Source: Ziziphus jujuba (Eukaryota; Streptophyta; Magnoliopsida; Rosales; Rhamnaceae). Taken from it: DNA of 64,000 nt. The DNA is taken from positions 5,670,501-5,734,500 of the forward strand of contig NC_083387.1 in NCBI RefSeq assembly GCF_031755915.1. Reading direction: 5' to 3'. A program made the translations under genes and the position numbers. The notes under the pieces were generated by a model, which saw only the letters and a program-made list of their open reading frames with translations, did no database searches and was not told the origin of the DNA. Below are positions 10,491-23,245 of this stretch, one piece after another (positions within the stretch are counted from its first letter, which is position 1; each line of letters starts with the position of its first letter).

Positions 10491-12978
10491 TGGGGTGAGA
10501 AAAGGTATTTCAAATTGTCACATCTTCGTACATCTAAGCTCTTCAGATTCTTAAAATCTCCTTCACCACCAATATTCTTCCATATTTGCTCCAGCTTTGG
10601 TAAATCCTTTAAAATCAACTCCATCAAGCAATCCATCATTGGAAGGGCATCCACACTTTTCGGCCGCCGCTGGCTGTCAAATAATGTTTCCAATGACTCA
10701 CATCCACATACTTGCATTCTTTCCAGATTGTTCATCCTATTCATCATATGGGATGGAAGTCTTAAATTTTTGCAATGCACAATTTCCAGATTTTTTAGTT
10801 TTTTGAACATTATTAATCCCAAAACTCGGCCTCCCTGCTGCTGCTGATCAGTAGTACTCGTGATGAAAATATCTTGATGATCTTCCTGATCATCATGATG
10901 TGTAGCTGATTTCCCCAGAATTAATTCTTCCATCATGTTGCATTTGATAACCCTGACTTCCTCCAACTCCACAAGAAGCTCAGCGACGTGGGATGAGAAA
11001 AGGTATTTCAAATTGTCACATCTTTCTACATCTAACATCTTCAGATTACGACAACCCTTAAAATCCCCTTCATCACCTCTTTTGGGTCGCTCCATGTGAA
11101 ATATTGTTTCCAATGACTGACACCGAGATACATCCATTCTTTCCAGATTGTTCATCCTATTCATCAAATGGGAAGGAATGAAACCACCGTCAATTTTGTC
11201 TGTCCATACGTACAGCATGTTGCCCATATCTTTGATAGATAGGTCTATAAGTTTACTCATCATCATCATCTGATCAACCTGCAGCCAAAACATATACATA
11301 TATATAAATATCTTCAAGTCATTTTATAAAATCGAATACAAATTAATTCTAGCCCCTTGACCTTAAAAGAAATAAATCACAGGTAATATTACACCATGGA
11401 AAAGGTGGCAAATATAATAATCAAAGTTGGTAATTTAACAATAGCAAAAAGGAAAGAAATACAAGAACTACCTATGTATATATATATATATACACACATT
11501 TATATATAACACAATCTGATTAACATAATTTATACATATATATATATATATATAGTTGGGGAATTAGAAGACTGAAAATTTTGCAGATAAATCTGAAAGA
11601 TGTCAGGAAGTGATCATCAATCATCGATCATATATGCTCCACGTACCTCATTCGGACTAGATACATCTCTTTGTTGAATAATGTTCGTCTCACTTGAATC
11701 AGATGGCAATGTAGTTCTCGTAGATCCACAACATAAAAGCCATCTACTAAAACCGTGATGAGAATCCATAGAGGCGCCACCGCCATAAGAATTGTTCGTC
11801 TCAGGGACTGCAGAAGATGATTTGGTGGTGAAACCCGTAGACTTTAGTTGGGAATACGAGCTTGTATTAATCATATGATCCAAAGTCTTTGCTTTCGGAC
11901 ACTTGGCTACTGATAAGCTTTCCAAGGATGGCAATGCCAAAGTAGAACCCTCCGCACTGAAAGTTGTGAAATTTGGCAGATTTTTGAGTTTCAAGTAATT
12001 TAATTTAGGAAACGAAACTATGCCTTTGAGGGTCTCTTCCATTTCTTCTTCTTTTTCCACAATACTTTCCATCATTCCACAATGTTTGACTTCTAAGGTT
12101 TCAAGTTTCACAAGCAGCTTGGCTAAACAAGGTGGAAATAGACTTGTTAACCTCATACAACGTTCTACATGCAGAGATCTCAGATTCTGAAAGCTCCGAG
12201 TTTCTGGAGTAAAATTCTGAAAGCCCTGAATTATATCACCATGAGACAATAAAAGTTTTAAAGCCTTACCCAATTTGATATCAAAGAATACACTAAACAT
12301 TTGGACATTCCATACTTGATATATGGTATTGTATGATTTACTTAATTTAGGCCGGCAGAAAACATCATGAAACTCCATTTGAGTTATTATAAAAAAATTA
12401 AAACAGCACCCTCAAATTATGTAAATAGCAAACAGACCTTACATTATAACTAAGAAGCTAGGTATGAAATATTGAATCCGTATTTGAGCTGAATTACCAT
12501 GAAAAATAACAAGATAAACTATTTAAAAAAAAAAAGGTACTGATCATAATTCATTCTACCTTTACTTTAGATTGCCAAGAATACATATATTTCAAAGAAA
12601 AAAAAATTAACAAACATAATTAATATGTATTAAACATGAATTTATATAATGTTAATATATTTTTTAATCAAGTATTTAATATTCCTTTTTTCTTAAGTAA
12701 TGATTTATAATTGTTTATTACAGAAGGACACAACCTAGTTATTTTCATCAATTAACTTATAATTAAATGATTGTGTACCTTGTAAATATGTGTTTTTTTC
12801 TTTTTTTGGTAGAGTGAGTGCCAATTTCCACGTAAAAGGAAACTTACAAATCATTGAGGTAGCTAGCTAATAACTAGATCAAATAATTAATAAAAATGTT
12901 AACCAGAGATAATATTTTGGCATATATAAAAAAATAAAAACGGCATGCATGGATTGGATTGAAGAAGAGAACATATAC

Positions 12979-13704
12979 CTTATTGCGGGAGGATATTGAG
13001 TTAAATCCTATAATTAGCTCAGGTAGATTAATCAGTTCCAATTCTGTTAACTCGGGGAATAATCCAATCTCATTGATTGGTTTCTCATCATCTTCTCCTA
13101 TTTTTGATATAATTTCTTCCAGCTCATCGCATTGTCGCACTTCCAAGCATTGGAGAAGAATCAGACCTCTTGCTATAGATATTGAGAAGATATTTTTCAA
13201 CTTAGGGCATCCAAATAAAAGAAGAGATCTTAGGTTGCCAAAACTAGCAAGCCACGTGGAGGTGGAACTCCTCAACGACTCCAGACCACTTTTCTTTGAA
13301 GGTTGTCCATGGCATATCTCTTTTAAATTCTTTAAATCTCGGATTTCAAGTGACTCCAATAGGGGAAAGGCCACATTTAGCCGTTGGGTGTCAAATATTG
13401 CTTGTAGAGAGGCACAACCATGGATTACAAGACTTTCCAACTTTGACAGTCTTATTGAGTGGGTTACTAGCAGCACAAATGAGGACCCCATGTCAAGTTG
13501 CTCATATTGCTGACTCTGATCTGCAAATTTATCCATTTTCTGGGTGCTCATATCCTTCTTATCATCCTGAATTATATCACCATGACACAATGAAAGTTCT
13601 AAAACATTACCCATTTTGGTATGTATATCAAATAACACATGCAGCAAATTTGGACATTCCAATACTTGATGTATGCTATATTTTTGTGATTTAGTTAATT
13701 TAGG

Positions 13705-13740
<36 letters not shown>

Positions 13741-14430
13741 CATGAAACTCCATTGATTTATTATGAAAAATTAAAACAGCACCCTCAAATAATGTAAACA
13801 ACAAATAAACATTACAATATAAGAAGGTATGAAACATGGAACTCTATGTATCATGAGCTTAATTACCATGAAAAATAATAAGATAAACTTACACACAAAC
13901 CATTGAGGTAGCTAGCTACTAACTAGATCGATAAAAATGTTAAGCAGAAAGAATATTTTGGTATATATATATGATTAAAATATAAAAGAATAAAAACAGC
14001 TCGCATGGATTGGATTGAAGAATAGAACATACCTTACTGCGGGAGGATATTGAGTTAAACCCTATAAGCCCAGGTAGATCACCCAGATTCAAGTTTGTTA
14101 ACTCCGGAAATAACCCAGTCTCATTGATTGGTTTCTCATCATCTTCTCCTATTTTTGATATAATTTCTTTTAGCTGATGGCAGTCTTGCACTTGCAAGTA
14201 TTGGAGAAGAATCAGACCTCTTGCTATGGACATTGAGAAGATACTTTTCAACTTGGGGCATCCAACTAGAATAAGAGATCTTAGGTTGCAAAAACTAGCA
14301 AGCCACGTGGAACTCCTCAAGGCCTCCGGACTAGTTTTCTTTGAAGGTGGTTGTCCATGGCATATCTCTTTTAAATTCTTTGAATCACGAATTTCAAGCG
14401 ACTCCAATAGGGGAAAGACTGCTTTTGGTG
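12979..14430 (-). repeat. Tandem LRR exon-segment duplication (about 1.05-kb period)
   Basis: The end of piece A (about 14430-14033) and the end of piece B (about 13376-12979) encode nearly the same LRR block, from FPLLESLEIRD through NLKEICHGQP, WLASF-NLRSL, GCPKLK-IFS-SIARGL and IISKIGEDDEKPIN to GFNSISSR. Each is followed by a GT donor, and the adjoining intron DNA is also similar. The repeat arose by unequal exchange at genomic level. Confidence 0.9.
13707..13737. repeat. 31-base A run inside NLR piece B
   Basis: On the coding (minus) strand this is 31 T, replacing the roughly 11 bases that the sister exon at 12372 has between TTTCAT and the conserved PKL codons. From the equivalent splice acceptor the exon is 769 bp, one base too long for phase 0. 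A homopolymer this long is also where read errors occur. Confidence 0.8.
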
Positions 14431-15670
14431 TTTCATTCCTTGACCAATCAACCATGTATTTCAGTTTCTCACAATCACTGAGATGAAATTTCTTCAAGCG
14501 TGCAAAACAGTTTATATCTAATTCACAAACATCATTTTCCAAATCCTTTAACTCATCGAAATATGCAATTTCTGTTTTCTGCAACAACTGATAAAATACA
14601 CTACTTCTTTTGTCTTCATGGAGTTTCAAGGTATTTTCAAATGGAAACCAATATTCATTCTCAAACTCATAATGAACACCTCGTCCATATAGAGTGACTC
14701 TAAATTTTATTAGATTCCCATACGGAAAGTCTCTCGCTAAAGAAGCATAAGTTGGTAATCCAACTGCCAAAACTTTCAAATGAGATAATTCCTTTAGCTC
14801 AACCAGACTTGCATTGATTTCTTCTCTGTCTTCTTCATTCGATGTCCTTTTGTCAAATGTATCTTCCATGTACAACTCTTCTAGTCTGGATAAGCTTGAC
14901 AGAGTACCACGCTCCATCCGCTGGATTGGTCCGCAACCATTCAAATCTAACAATTTCAAATGTCTTAACTGTCCTACTTCCCTTGGAAAAGTATGAAACC
15001 CACGGGACCCAACAAGGCTTAATATTTCTAGTTTCTCTAGACATCCAATCATGGATAATCTTTCTATCTTACTGCATCCATGAAGAAACAAGCTTCGAAG
15101 GTTTTTTAGGACTCCAAAAGATGGTGGGAGTGATGTTGGAGTATCATTTTTAAGCAAACCTAAAGCTGCAAGTCCTTCCATCCCTTGAAAAAAATTCTCT
15201 GGAATATTATCCATATGATTCTCACTCCATGAGTTGTAAAACAGTTGTAAAAGCTTTAGATTTGTAAAATGCAAGGAATCATCAGCAGGAAACTTGGCCT
15301 TCTCACTGAACCGAAGCGAGATTCTGGAGTAATGTTCATATGAATCGTCATGCGGCCACTCATCCAAACCAGCATCGCATCTTACCAACATAGCCTCATG
15401 TTGGCTTCCAATTGATATGGCAAAGTCTCGTACAACATTATGCATTTTGACATAATATTCATTGCCTGTATCCAACAACAAGAACGATCTCTTCAATTTG
15501 TCAACTAATGCATGGACTTGGGTTCTTGCTTCCAGTATTGTATCTACAGCTCCAAATAACCTGAGACCCAACCCATATCTCACCAAAAATTCGATTGGGA
15601 TCTCCAAATCTTCAGGAAATAAACAACAAAGCAAGAAGCATGACTTAGCTTCCTTGCTTTCTAGATAATT

Positions 15671-15673
15671 TTA
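15671..15673 (-). other. Premature TAA stop inside the NLR exon
   Basis: The codon order on the minus strand is ATT GAG TTG AGT TAA AAT TAT CTA GAA AGC AAG GAA. The stop lies exactly where relatives have an aromatic codon in an LSYNxLxS motif, and the frame stays open and conserved for about 545 more codons. This is a point nonsense change rather than the natural end of the gene. Confidence 0.9.
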
Positions 15674-15925
15674 ACTCAACTCAATGCTTGAGAATACATG
15701 TTTATGCATTCCAGTAATGTTACCTGGTGCATATTTCTTAAGTTGTTGAAGCGCATGTTCCCAAACAATTCGGCCCTTATTTTCCAACGCCCTTCCAACA
15801 ATAATGATGGCCAGCGGCAAGCCTCCACATTCATCTGCTACTGCCTCTGCTATCGGACGCAAGCGAGGATCATCGACAAGGTTGCCAGCTGATTCCCGGA
15901 AAAGCTTCCATGCCTCTTCCTTTGG

Positions 15926-16951
15926 CAAGTAGGAGATTGTAAATTTCTTTTGGCAATTCATCTGCGGACATACATCTTCGTTTCTCGTGGTGATAATAAA
16001 CTTGCATGTCTTATTTTCAGGTCCCAAAGGTAGTCCAACCTTGTTGAAATCAAGCTTCTCCCAAATGTCGTCCAATATCACAAGGATCTTTTTTCCTTCC
16101 ATCATCATTCTTTGTCGAAGCCTATCTGCCCGTCCAGCTACACTTTCTTTGTCGTCGAAGCTCAGGCCTAGCTTATCTGCGATTTGGCCTTGAATTGCTC
16201 TCTCATCTGGTGTTTGAGAGACAACCGCTATTGCAAATTCTTCAAATAGCTTTTCGGCTTTTGCTCTTTTGGTAACTTCTTCCACCATTTTTGTCTTCCC
16301 TATCCCTCCAGCTCCACAAATACCGATCATATTGATTTCATCTTTCCCGAGAGCCTGCATGATATCCTCCCTGACCGAGATTCTTGATGTCGAACCAGAT
16401 GATGCTTCTCTGTTGTAATTCCCTTCTTGTCGGAGTTGAATGATGTCTTGAGCCCTGTCGCTAGCCTCGTTGCTGGTCGGCGAAGTCGGCAAATACGAGA
16501 TTGTAAATTTCTTTTGGCAATTCATCTGCACGCATACATCTTCGTTTCTGGTGGTGAGAATAAACTTGCAACTCTTATTATCGGGTCCTAAAGGAAGTCC
16601 AACCTTGTCGAAATCAAGCTTCTCCCAAATGCTATCCAATATCACAAGGATCTTTTTGCCATCCATCAATATACATTCTCGAAGCTTATCTGCCCGTCCA
16701 GCTACACTTTCTTTGCGGTCCAACGGCAAACTTAGCTCATCTGCAATTCGGTCTTGAATTGCTCTCTCATCTGGTGTTTGAGAGACTACAGCCATTGCAT
16801 ATTGTTCAAATAGCTTTTCGGCTTTTGCTCTTACCATAACTTCTTCCACCATTTTTGTCTTCCCCATCCCTCCGGCTCCACAAATACCGATCATATTGAT
16901 GTCCTCATCCTTGAGAGCCTGCATGATACCCTCAACAACCTGGATTCTTGA
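15926..16951 (-). repeat. In-frame duplicated NB block in the NLR (564-bp period)
   Basis: Unit 1 (16951-16490, residues about 159-312) and unit 2 (16387-15926, residues about 347-500) each carry P-loop, VVSQTPDERAIQ, KKILVILD, VGLPLGP-NK, TTRNEDVC and CQKKFTISYLP. The P-loop lysines (189 and 377) are 188 residues apart. Unit 1 lacks the following GLPL/ARC region and joins unit 2 through a Ser/Asn/Gln-rich linker. Unit 1 has LDSIW in place of LDDIW, losing the second acidic residue of Walker B. Confidence 0.92.
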
Positions 16952-17639
16952 TGTCAAACCAGAAAAACCTGTTGTGGATGTAGAAGCATAGTCCTTTGGT
17001 GGCGCAGGGTATCCTACTTCTTTGAAATTCCTTTCTTGTAGGACATTAATGACTTCTTGAGTCATCTTGCTAGCCTTCTTACCCAACGAATAACGCAATT
17101 TCAGATTCAATGGGTCTCCATTTAAACGTCTTGGTCCGCGTCGGTTCCTGAGATCTTCCGAGGCCTTCTCCACCTGATCCACTTTTGCAAGCCACTTTAC
17201 AACTTGAGGTGCAACAACTCGTGCGTTCCTTTTGGCATCATCCACCAGTAGTTGCACTACAGTTCTTTCATCCCTCAGTTTCTCGAATTCAACAACCAGC
17301 CTCTCAATGTTTTCCTTGTAGTTGATCAAATAGACAAATTGTTGCCGTATTGGTTCTATGGAATATACTAGCAAATTTCCGACAACTGAAGTAAGAGTAT
17401 TCATATCCATTTCGCTTGCAACCAACGAAAAAGAACTCTATCAGAACATTATTATTATTATATATATATATATATTTTTGGGTAAATGAACTCTATCACC
17501 ATTTTACTATAGAAAAGTTAGTAATCAGACAATGGCTACACCAATTAAAAAAATATATTGGTTCGTTTCTTTTTTATAAATTTAGTTCAAAAAGAAAAAA
17601 AAAAAAAAAACACAAGAAGTTAAAACTTAGATATCATAA

Positions 17640-18350
17640 ATATATAAAGGCCGTTGGAAAAATGCAAACCCAAGTGGGTTACTTCGTCCATAATCAATTG
17701 ACTGTGGATTGGAACCTCATTTAAGCCTGAACAAGATGGGCTCGAGCAAAGGTTGCCAACTATATTATCGGGTGAATACGGACCGATGAACCAAATGGTA
17801 GTGAGCCCCATGGTGGACCTCGATTGAAGAACCCCATGACCCCATAGTGGACCTCAATGGAAGAACCCCATGGGGACATGGCCTAGTGACCCTTACGCAA
17901 GATGGGGACCAAAGGTGATAGTTTACTAAAGGTTAGACTAGGTTGAGGAGAAGTCCCACATCCTAAGAAGCATACACCATGGAATCCCACCCATAATCAA
18001 TTGGTTTTGAGTTAGAACCTAATTTGGATCTGACAAGGTCGGCTTGGGCAAAGACTACGGCCTCTACAAAAGAAATATTATGTATAAATTTTAGCAGTGG
18101 TCAATTATGTGGTAGTTTATTAATGATTATTAAATTGATATTGTCTTACATTCATAAAAAATAATATTATGAAAAAAATATCAAATTATATTATATACCA
18201 AAATTTTGGTAAAAATAAAAAAAATTAGTCACTCATACACCATAGAACATAAGTGGGCTACTTCATTCATAACCATTTGGTTTTTGGTTGGAACCTAGCT
18301 TGGGCATGGCAAGGTGGGATTGGGCAAAGATTGCAAATTCTATAAATGTA
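17640..18350. repeat. Three related low-copy repeat units
   Basis: Related segments occur near 17670-17760, 17985-18060 and 18245-18345. Each contains a version of CCATAATCAATTGRYT followed by GAACCTA-TT and then CAAGRTSGGCTYGRGCAAAG. Between them a run of CCCCATG..GTGGACCTC repeats occurs (17805-17875). No protein is encoded. It resembles decayed retroelement or MITE DNA, but I cannot name the family. Confidence 0.6.
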
Positions 18351-18489
18351 ATACAATAGGTACCAAATTTATTAACCAAAATATTAATAATCAATTATGT
18401 ACTAATTTATTAATTGTTATTAAATTGATATTGTCATACATTCGTGGTAAAACTACAAAAAATATGTCAAATCATTGAATACAAAAATT

Positions 18490-18690
18490 TTGGTTAAAAA
18501 AATCAGTCACTCTAAATTTATATTACTTGGCTGTTTAACTTGAATGAAGATCCTCTCCTCCTTTAAGCTTTACTTAGGCTTTGAAAAAAAAAAAAAATTA
18601 GCCACTCTATATTTATTCGGCTGTTTGAATTGGATGAAGATCCTCTCCTCATCTAAGCTTTACTTAAGCATCTAAGCTTTACTTAAGTTT
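18490..18690. repeat. Tandem repeat around GAAGATCCTCTCCTC
   Basis: GGCTGTTTRAMTTGRATGAA followed by GATCCTCTCCTC and TAAGCTTTACTTA occurs twice (about 18529 and 18620), with a further TCTAAGCTTTACTTAAG at 18669. It is non-coding. Confidence 0.75.
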
Positions 18691-18699
18691 ATATATATA

Positions 18700-21600
18700 T
18701 ATTTGAAAGGAGATTTATAAATTTTTATTTTCCCTTATGATCAAGCAATTCCTAGATCTTTAAAAGAAGAAAATAAAAGTGCATAAAAGACTAAATTTAT
18801 GTATTTATTATAAAATATCCTTATTTGGATGTTTTAGAAATTAAAATGAAAGAAAAACAATACCATGGATTAGTGTCACATGTTATTAGATTCTTAAAAG
18901 CTTAAGAAAAATTTATATGAGGCAAAGATCCTCGTTTGTTTGAATTATGTGGTAATTTGAGGAGAAAACTGTTTTTCAATTTTAGGGGCAAATTGAAATA
19001 TAGGTGAAAGTTGAGGGGAATATTTTTAAGTATAAAATTAAAGTGGTTAAACTCATTTAGGGGCTACTATCAATGTTAAAACTCATTCAACCCATTATTA
19101 ATCCCTTGAGCAACAGCTAGCACTTGTAAGGGTGGGTATAGATTAGGTTGGTTCGATATTAGACCAAAATCTAATTTAAACTAATCTGTTTGGTTTACTT
19201 AATATAACAACTACTTAATGTAACAACTTAACCTAAAGCATTGCCAGTTCTAAAACTAAATGAACACAAACAGAGTATGATTAGGCTGGTTTAGGTTGGA
19301 TAGTTGGTTTATGAAAATTACACACTTGAACACAAATGAATCATTGATTTCTTACTCGAATTAGTAGATAATAAAAAAAAAATAAAAAATAAAAACACAT
19401 AAACATTTATCAGTTTGTTTTTAAAAGTTCATAAGAAGAAAATGGCTAATCAACTATTAATTTTGTTGATCCTAAATTCAAAAATTCCATTCACTACAAT
19501 TGAGTTTTTATTATAGATCTTTAGTATGTATAGTTATACACTTCAAGCATCACATTTTAAAAACCAAACATTTTTCTAATTAAACTTTTGTTTTTTAAAA
19601 ATAAAAATCTAGTATAAACTATAGAAGGATGTGAACTAATAATGATAATAAATTAATAAAGTAACATGTAAAAAATAATAAAAAAGCCTATATATAAAAA
19701 AATATGCATAAAATTATTTTAATTATATTACATTCAATTAGGATTAAGCTGGGTTGGTTTTAAATGGTTTGGATTGGTCAGTTGAAATGGGTTAGTTTGA
19801 GTTTTGCACTCCTTAAAAGAGCTGTGATAAAATCTTTGATTCATTCAGGGGCTACAACTTAATCCGAAGCTGAGATGTACAAAAATTGTAATCTACAGGA
19901 ATTGTACAGTACTAGATGTAACCACACTACATATTATGAGGATAATGTGATATTCTGCTACAGAAATTGTACAGTACTAGCTATCAAGTAAATTATTCCG
20001 ATCATTTCTTAAGTAATTTTTTTTTTTCTACTCCAGTAATAATGTTTTTTTCTTTATTATTTTTAGTTTTTTCTCTAAACATTTATTATTTTATACATAT
20101 GTTTAATTTTTAATTTATTATTTATTTTTACCAATCTTCGATGCTGTGAAACCTTTAACCTAGCAAACGAAAATTATATAAAAACAGAAATTCTAATTTC
20201 AATACCAAAGCAATTTTATATAATATCATATTGAATATACTAAAATACATTTCTATCCTTTCAAAAACCATAATGATAATTAAGCTTTCTATTTGCTTTT
20301 TCTCCTTTTCAAACTTCTCCACCCATAGAAAGCAGCCATCGTCTGTGATTGACCCCTATGGATGCCAAGGGAGTCAAAGTAGACTCTGTCACTGCTCCCA
20401 GTTTTGCCTTTTTCAAATAAATAAATCTTGTGTTTATGTACTCTTAATTAAATTTTTAATATGCAATGATGTGATAATGTATTATAGATTTTTTCATTAT
20501 TAATTATTATAGGACATATTATAAATTCGGTTAACAAATTTGATATTTGGAATTTGTTAACATTGTTATTTTTTTAATATAAAAAAAAAGTGTTTTCTTT
20601 TTTAATTTTTTAAAATAAAAACCAACCCAAAAGTGTGCGGGAACCTACCGCATCATGCCGCAGCTTGCTTTTAGTTTTTTCAGAATATATATATATATAT
20701 ATATATATATTTAGTTTCATAAAATAAAATAAAAAAGATATTTTGGTAATTAAATTAGATGGGATTGTAAAGAATTTAAATGGAATTGTTAGAAGAATTT
20801 TTCTATATAAAATATAAACAAATATTAAATTTTGGCCTTTATTTATTTTTTTTAATAAAGAAAAAGATGGACAGCTTTTATAAAGATTAGTATTTAAAAA
20901 TAAAGAATACCATACAAATATAGTCTTCAAAAAAGATAATCTAAAAATACGTATTTCGGCTAGTCTATATTCATGGATTACAAATAGTTCATAAAAATAA
21001 TGGTAAATTATATAAAATTCCTCTAAATTATTTCATAGCTTCAAATAATCTTTTTAAATTATTAAAATATCAAATAAACCTTATGATTTTGTAGAAGGCA
21101 ACCAATTAAATACTAAAACTTATTTTATTTTGACAAAAGCACCCTTTTGGCATACTCTCCGCATCCTTTTCCAGATAATCTATTTCAAATTTATTTTTAT
21201 TATCTAAATATTAAAAGTAATCTTTTTCTTCAAAAATATTATAAATAATATATTCTTCACAAAATATTAAATTAATATTATCTTCAAAATGTATTTGAAT
21301 AATATTGTCTCAAAGAAATATTTTAAATAATATTATCTTTAAATAATGTATTTTTAGGAACATTAGATATCCATAACGAACATTATACGATACAAGAAGT
21401 CACTTATGATATTTAAACATTTTGTTATTTATTTTATAGGATTTATACACTTTAAATTTCCATTGTTGATGGCAGGTATTTATGTGACACTTGATAATTG
21501 GTCATTAGACTACTTAATCTTGAGTTAACTATTCTACCTAAGACTCTCTCTCCATCTCACTACCCTCCATAGCTGGTTTCTCTATTCCTATTTTCCGTTA

Positions 21601-22870
21601 AAACATAATACACACACACACACACACACACACATAAATATCTATATATATATATATATAGATCAAATATATAACAACTTAAACATAGTTTTCTCATGTA
21701 ATAATCCAAGTTTGAATTCTTCCATTCAATATTTAAAAAAAAAAAAAACTCAAAATTAAAATTAACACTAAAAAATAAATTACTCATAATTAAGAAATAA
21801 ATAATAACTTTTAGAAAAGTCGTAAAAAACCTCTTTGGTTACTCACTTATTTGGACCCAAAATGGAAACAAGGGATTACAGAGCAAAACTAGAAAAGAAA
21901 GATAGGGTTTGTCATGCATACATACCTTGAGCCGAGAAGGACAATGTTAGAGCAAAGTAGCAGTTCGTCCTCTCCCTTACAAACAATTTGCGAGACTAGA
22001 GATCGTACACTATATCACCTGATATACCAATAATTAGTAACTTTTTGAAAATTTGTGGGGAAAAAAAAAAGTTGATTTCCACTATGCATATGGAAAACAG
22101 TTGATATTACCAATTTACTACTGCACCATTACATTAGCGACAGAATTTTGGTAATTTTTCATACATACCTTCAGCAGAGAATGCGTCCTCTACAAACAAT
22201 TTTGTAAGAGTGGAGATGGAACACAGGTATAGGCATTATATATGTATAATATCACTTTCACAAGGTAAAAGAAACAGAATCAGCTTTCTGAAACCACCAC
22301 GCAATTCCATAATTTATTCTCAAGCCAATCACATACTGTTTAATGCTTTACTTTTGCTTTAGTTGCATGGCTTTTGATCTATAATATATATATATATATA
22401 TAATATAAAATACCCAAAGTACCCGACACGTCTTCCAATTTGTAGTATGTACTGTGCTTAATTCCAAGATGAACCACCAACCCAATTATAATACCCGATT
22501 TCATTCTATAAAAAAATGTACATAAACTAGTTAGTTAGTAATTAGCTGCCGTGAAATCAGAAATCACAATGATATTCTGATATGAATGAAAAATTCACAA
22601 CTCAAATCAGTCCCCAGAATTTCAATTTTAATATTTACTTCAAAGATAAAGAATCCAAAAGCATTATAAACTTTGTAACAGTGAAAAAATATTTTATAAT
22701 TGATTAATATTATAAAATACAATCAATATTAAAAATTGATAAAAATTTGGAAATGAATCATTTTTAATATTTTTAAAAAACAAAAAAAATGTAAATAATA
22801 ATTTTTCAGAAATATGGAATTTAACTGATATTATAACAGAATTGAAAAAGCGTAAACCAAATTCACCCCA
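18700..22870. other. Intergenic AT-rich DNA, no gene seen
   Basis: The stretch contains CA and TA microsatellites (21609-21660), A/T homopolymers and a small duplicate of CTACAGRAATTGTACAGTAC at about 19896 and 19959. I could not support any gene on either strand. The short open frames are AT-rich chance frames. Confidence 0.6.
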
Positions 22871-22879
22871 AAAATAATA

Positions 22880-23245
22880 AGAAAAAAATATTATTTCACC
22901 AAACCTACTCATAATTCCAGAATAATTGATATCATGACTCAAAGAAGTAATCGGAAATTCGCAATCTAATCCTTATTTGCCAAAAAAGGATTAAAAAAAA
23001 TAATACAAAAAACAAAAACGTAGCTAGAAATGACTCTTTTAAATTGTCCAGTTTGGGCTAAGCAAGCCCAAGTTTATAATTGCATGTTGGATGAGCCCAA
23101 CACTCGACCAGAGACTAATTCCAACAACACTTCCACACATAATGATGAGAAAAATTCTTACGTGCCCTTCGTTTTTCAGTTTTTGCATATACTTCCTTTG
23201 AGTTTCAAAATCATTACAATAACTACTCTTATGTCAATCTAAGGG
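22880..23245. repeat. Dispersed duplicate B (pairs with 1605-2115)
   Basis: This is the second copy of the block at 1605-2115, same orientation, about 21 kb away. It shares the CACCAAACCT, CAAAAAAGGATT, GCCCAAGTTTA and CCCTTCGTTTTTCAGTTTTT landmarks. It is non-coding. Confidence 0.65.

Larger units (their letters stand above)
9689..17425 (-). pseudogene. CC-NB-ARC-LRR (NLR) resistance gene, RPS2/At4g27190-like, probably disabled
   Basis: The four pieces are A 17425-14033, B about 13747-12979, C 12372-11647 and D 11278-9689. Piece A starts with an RPS2-like coiled-coil region (residues about 1-150, with VKWLAKVDQVEKA). A duplicated NB block follows: P-loops GAGGMGKT at 183-190 and GAGGIGKT at 371-378, Walker B LDSIW 263-267 and LDDIW 451-455, and GLPLAI at 535-540. 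Residue 585 is a TAA stop, after which the same frame continues into the conserved SKEAKSCFLLC, LFPEDLEIPIE and VKMHNVVRDFAISI motifs and the LRRs. Pieces B-D are further LRR exons with GT donors (GTATGT, GTATAT, GTACGT) in phase 0. Piece B is one base out of frame across a 31-base A/T run. Such proteins detect pathogen effectors inside the cell. With the stop, only a 584-aa CC-NB fragment could be made. The MHD motif reads MHN. The start could also be Met6 or Met8. Confidence 0.85.

Noticed and set aside
9865..10847. Plus-strand open frames of 68-136 codons across the NLR LRR region
   Set aside because: They are antisense shadows of the LRR coding strand, including leucine runs produced by the reverse of Gln/Thr triplet repeats.
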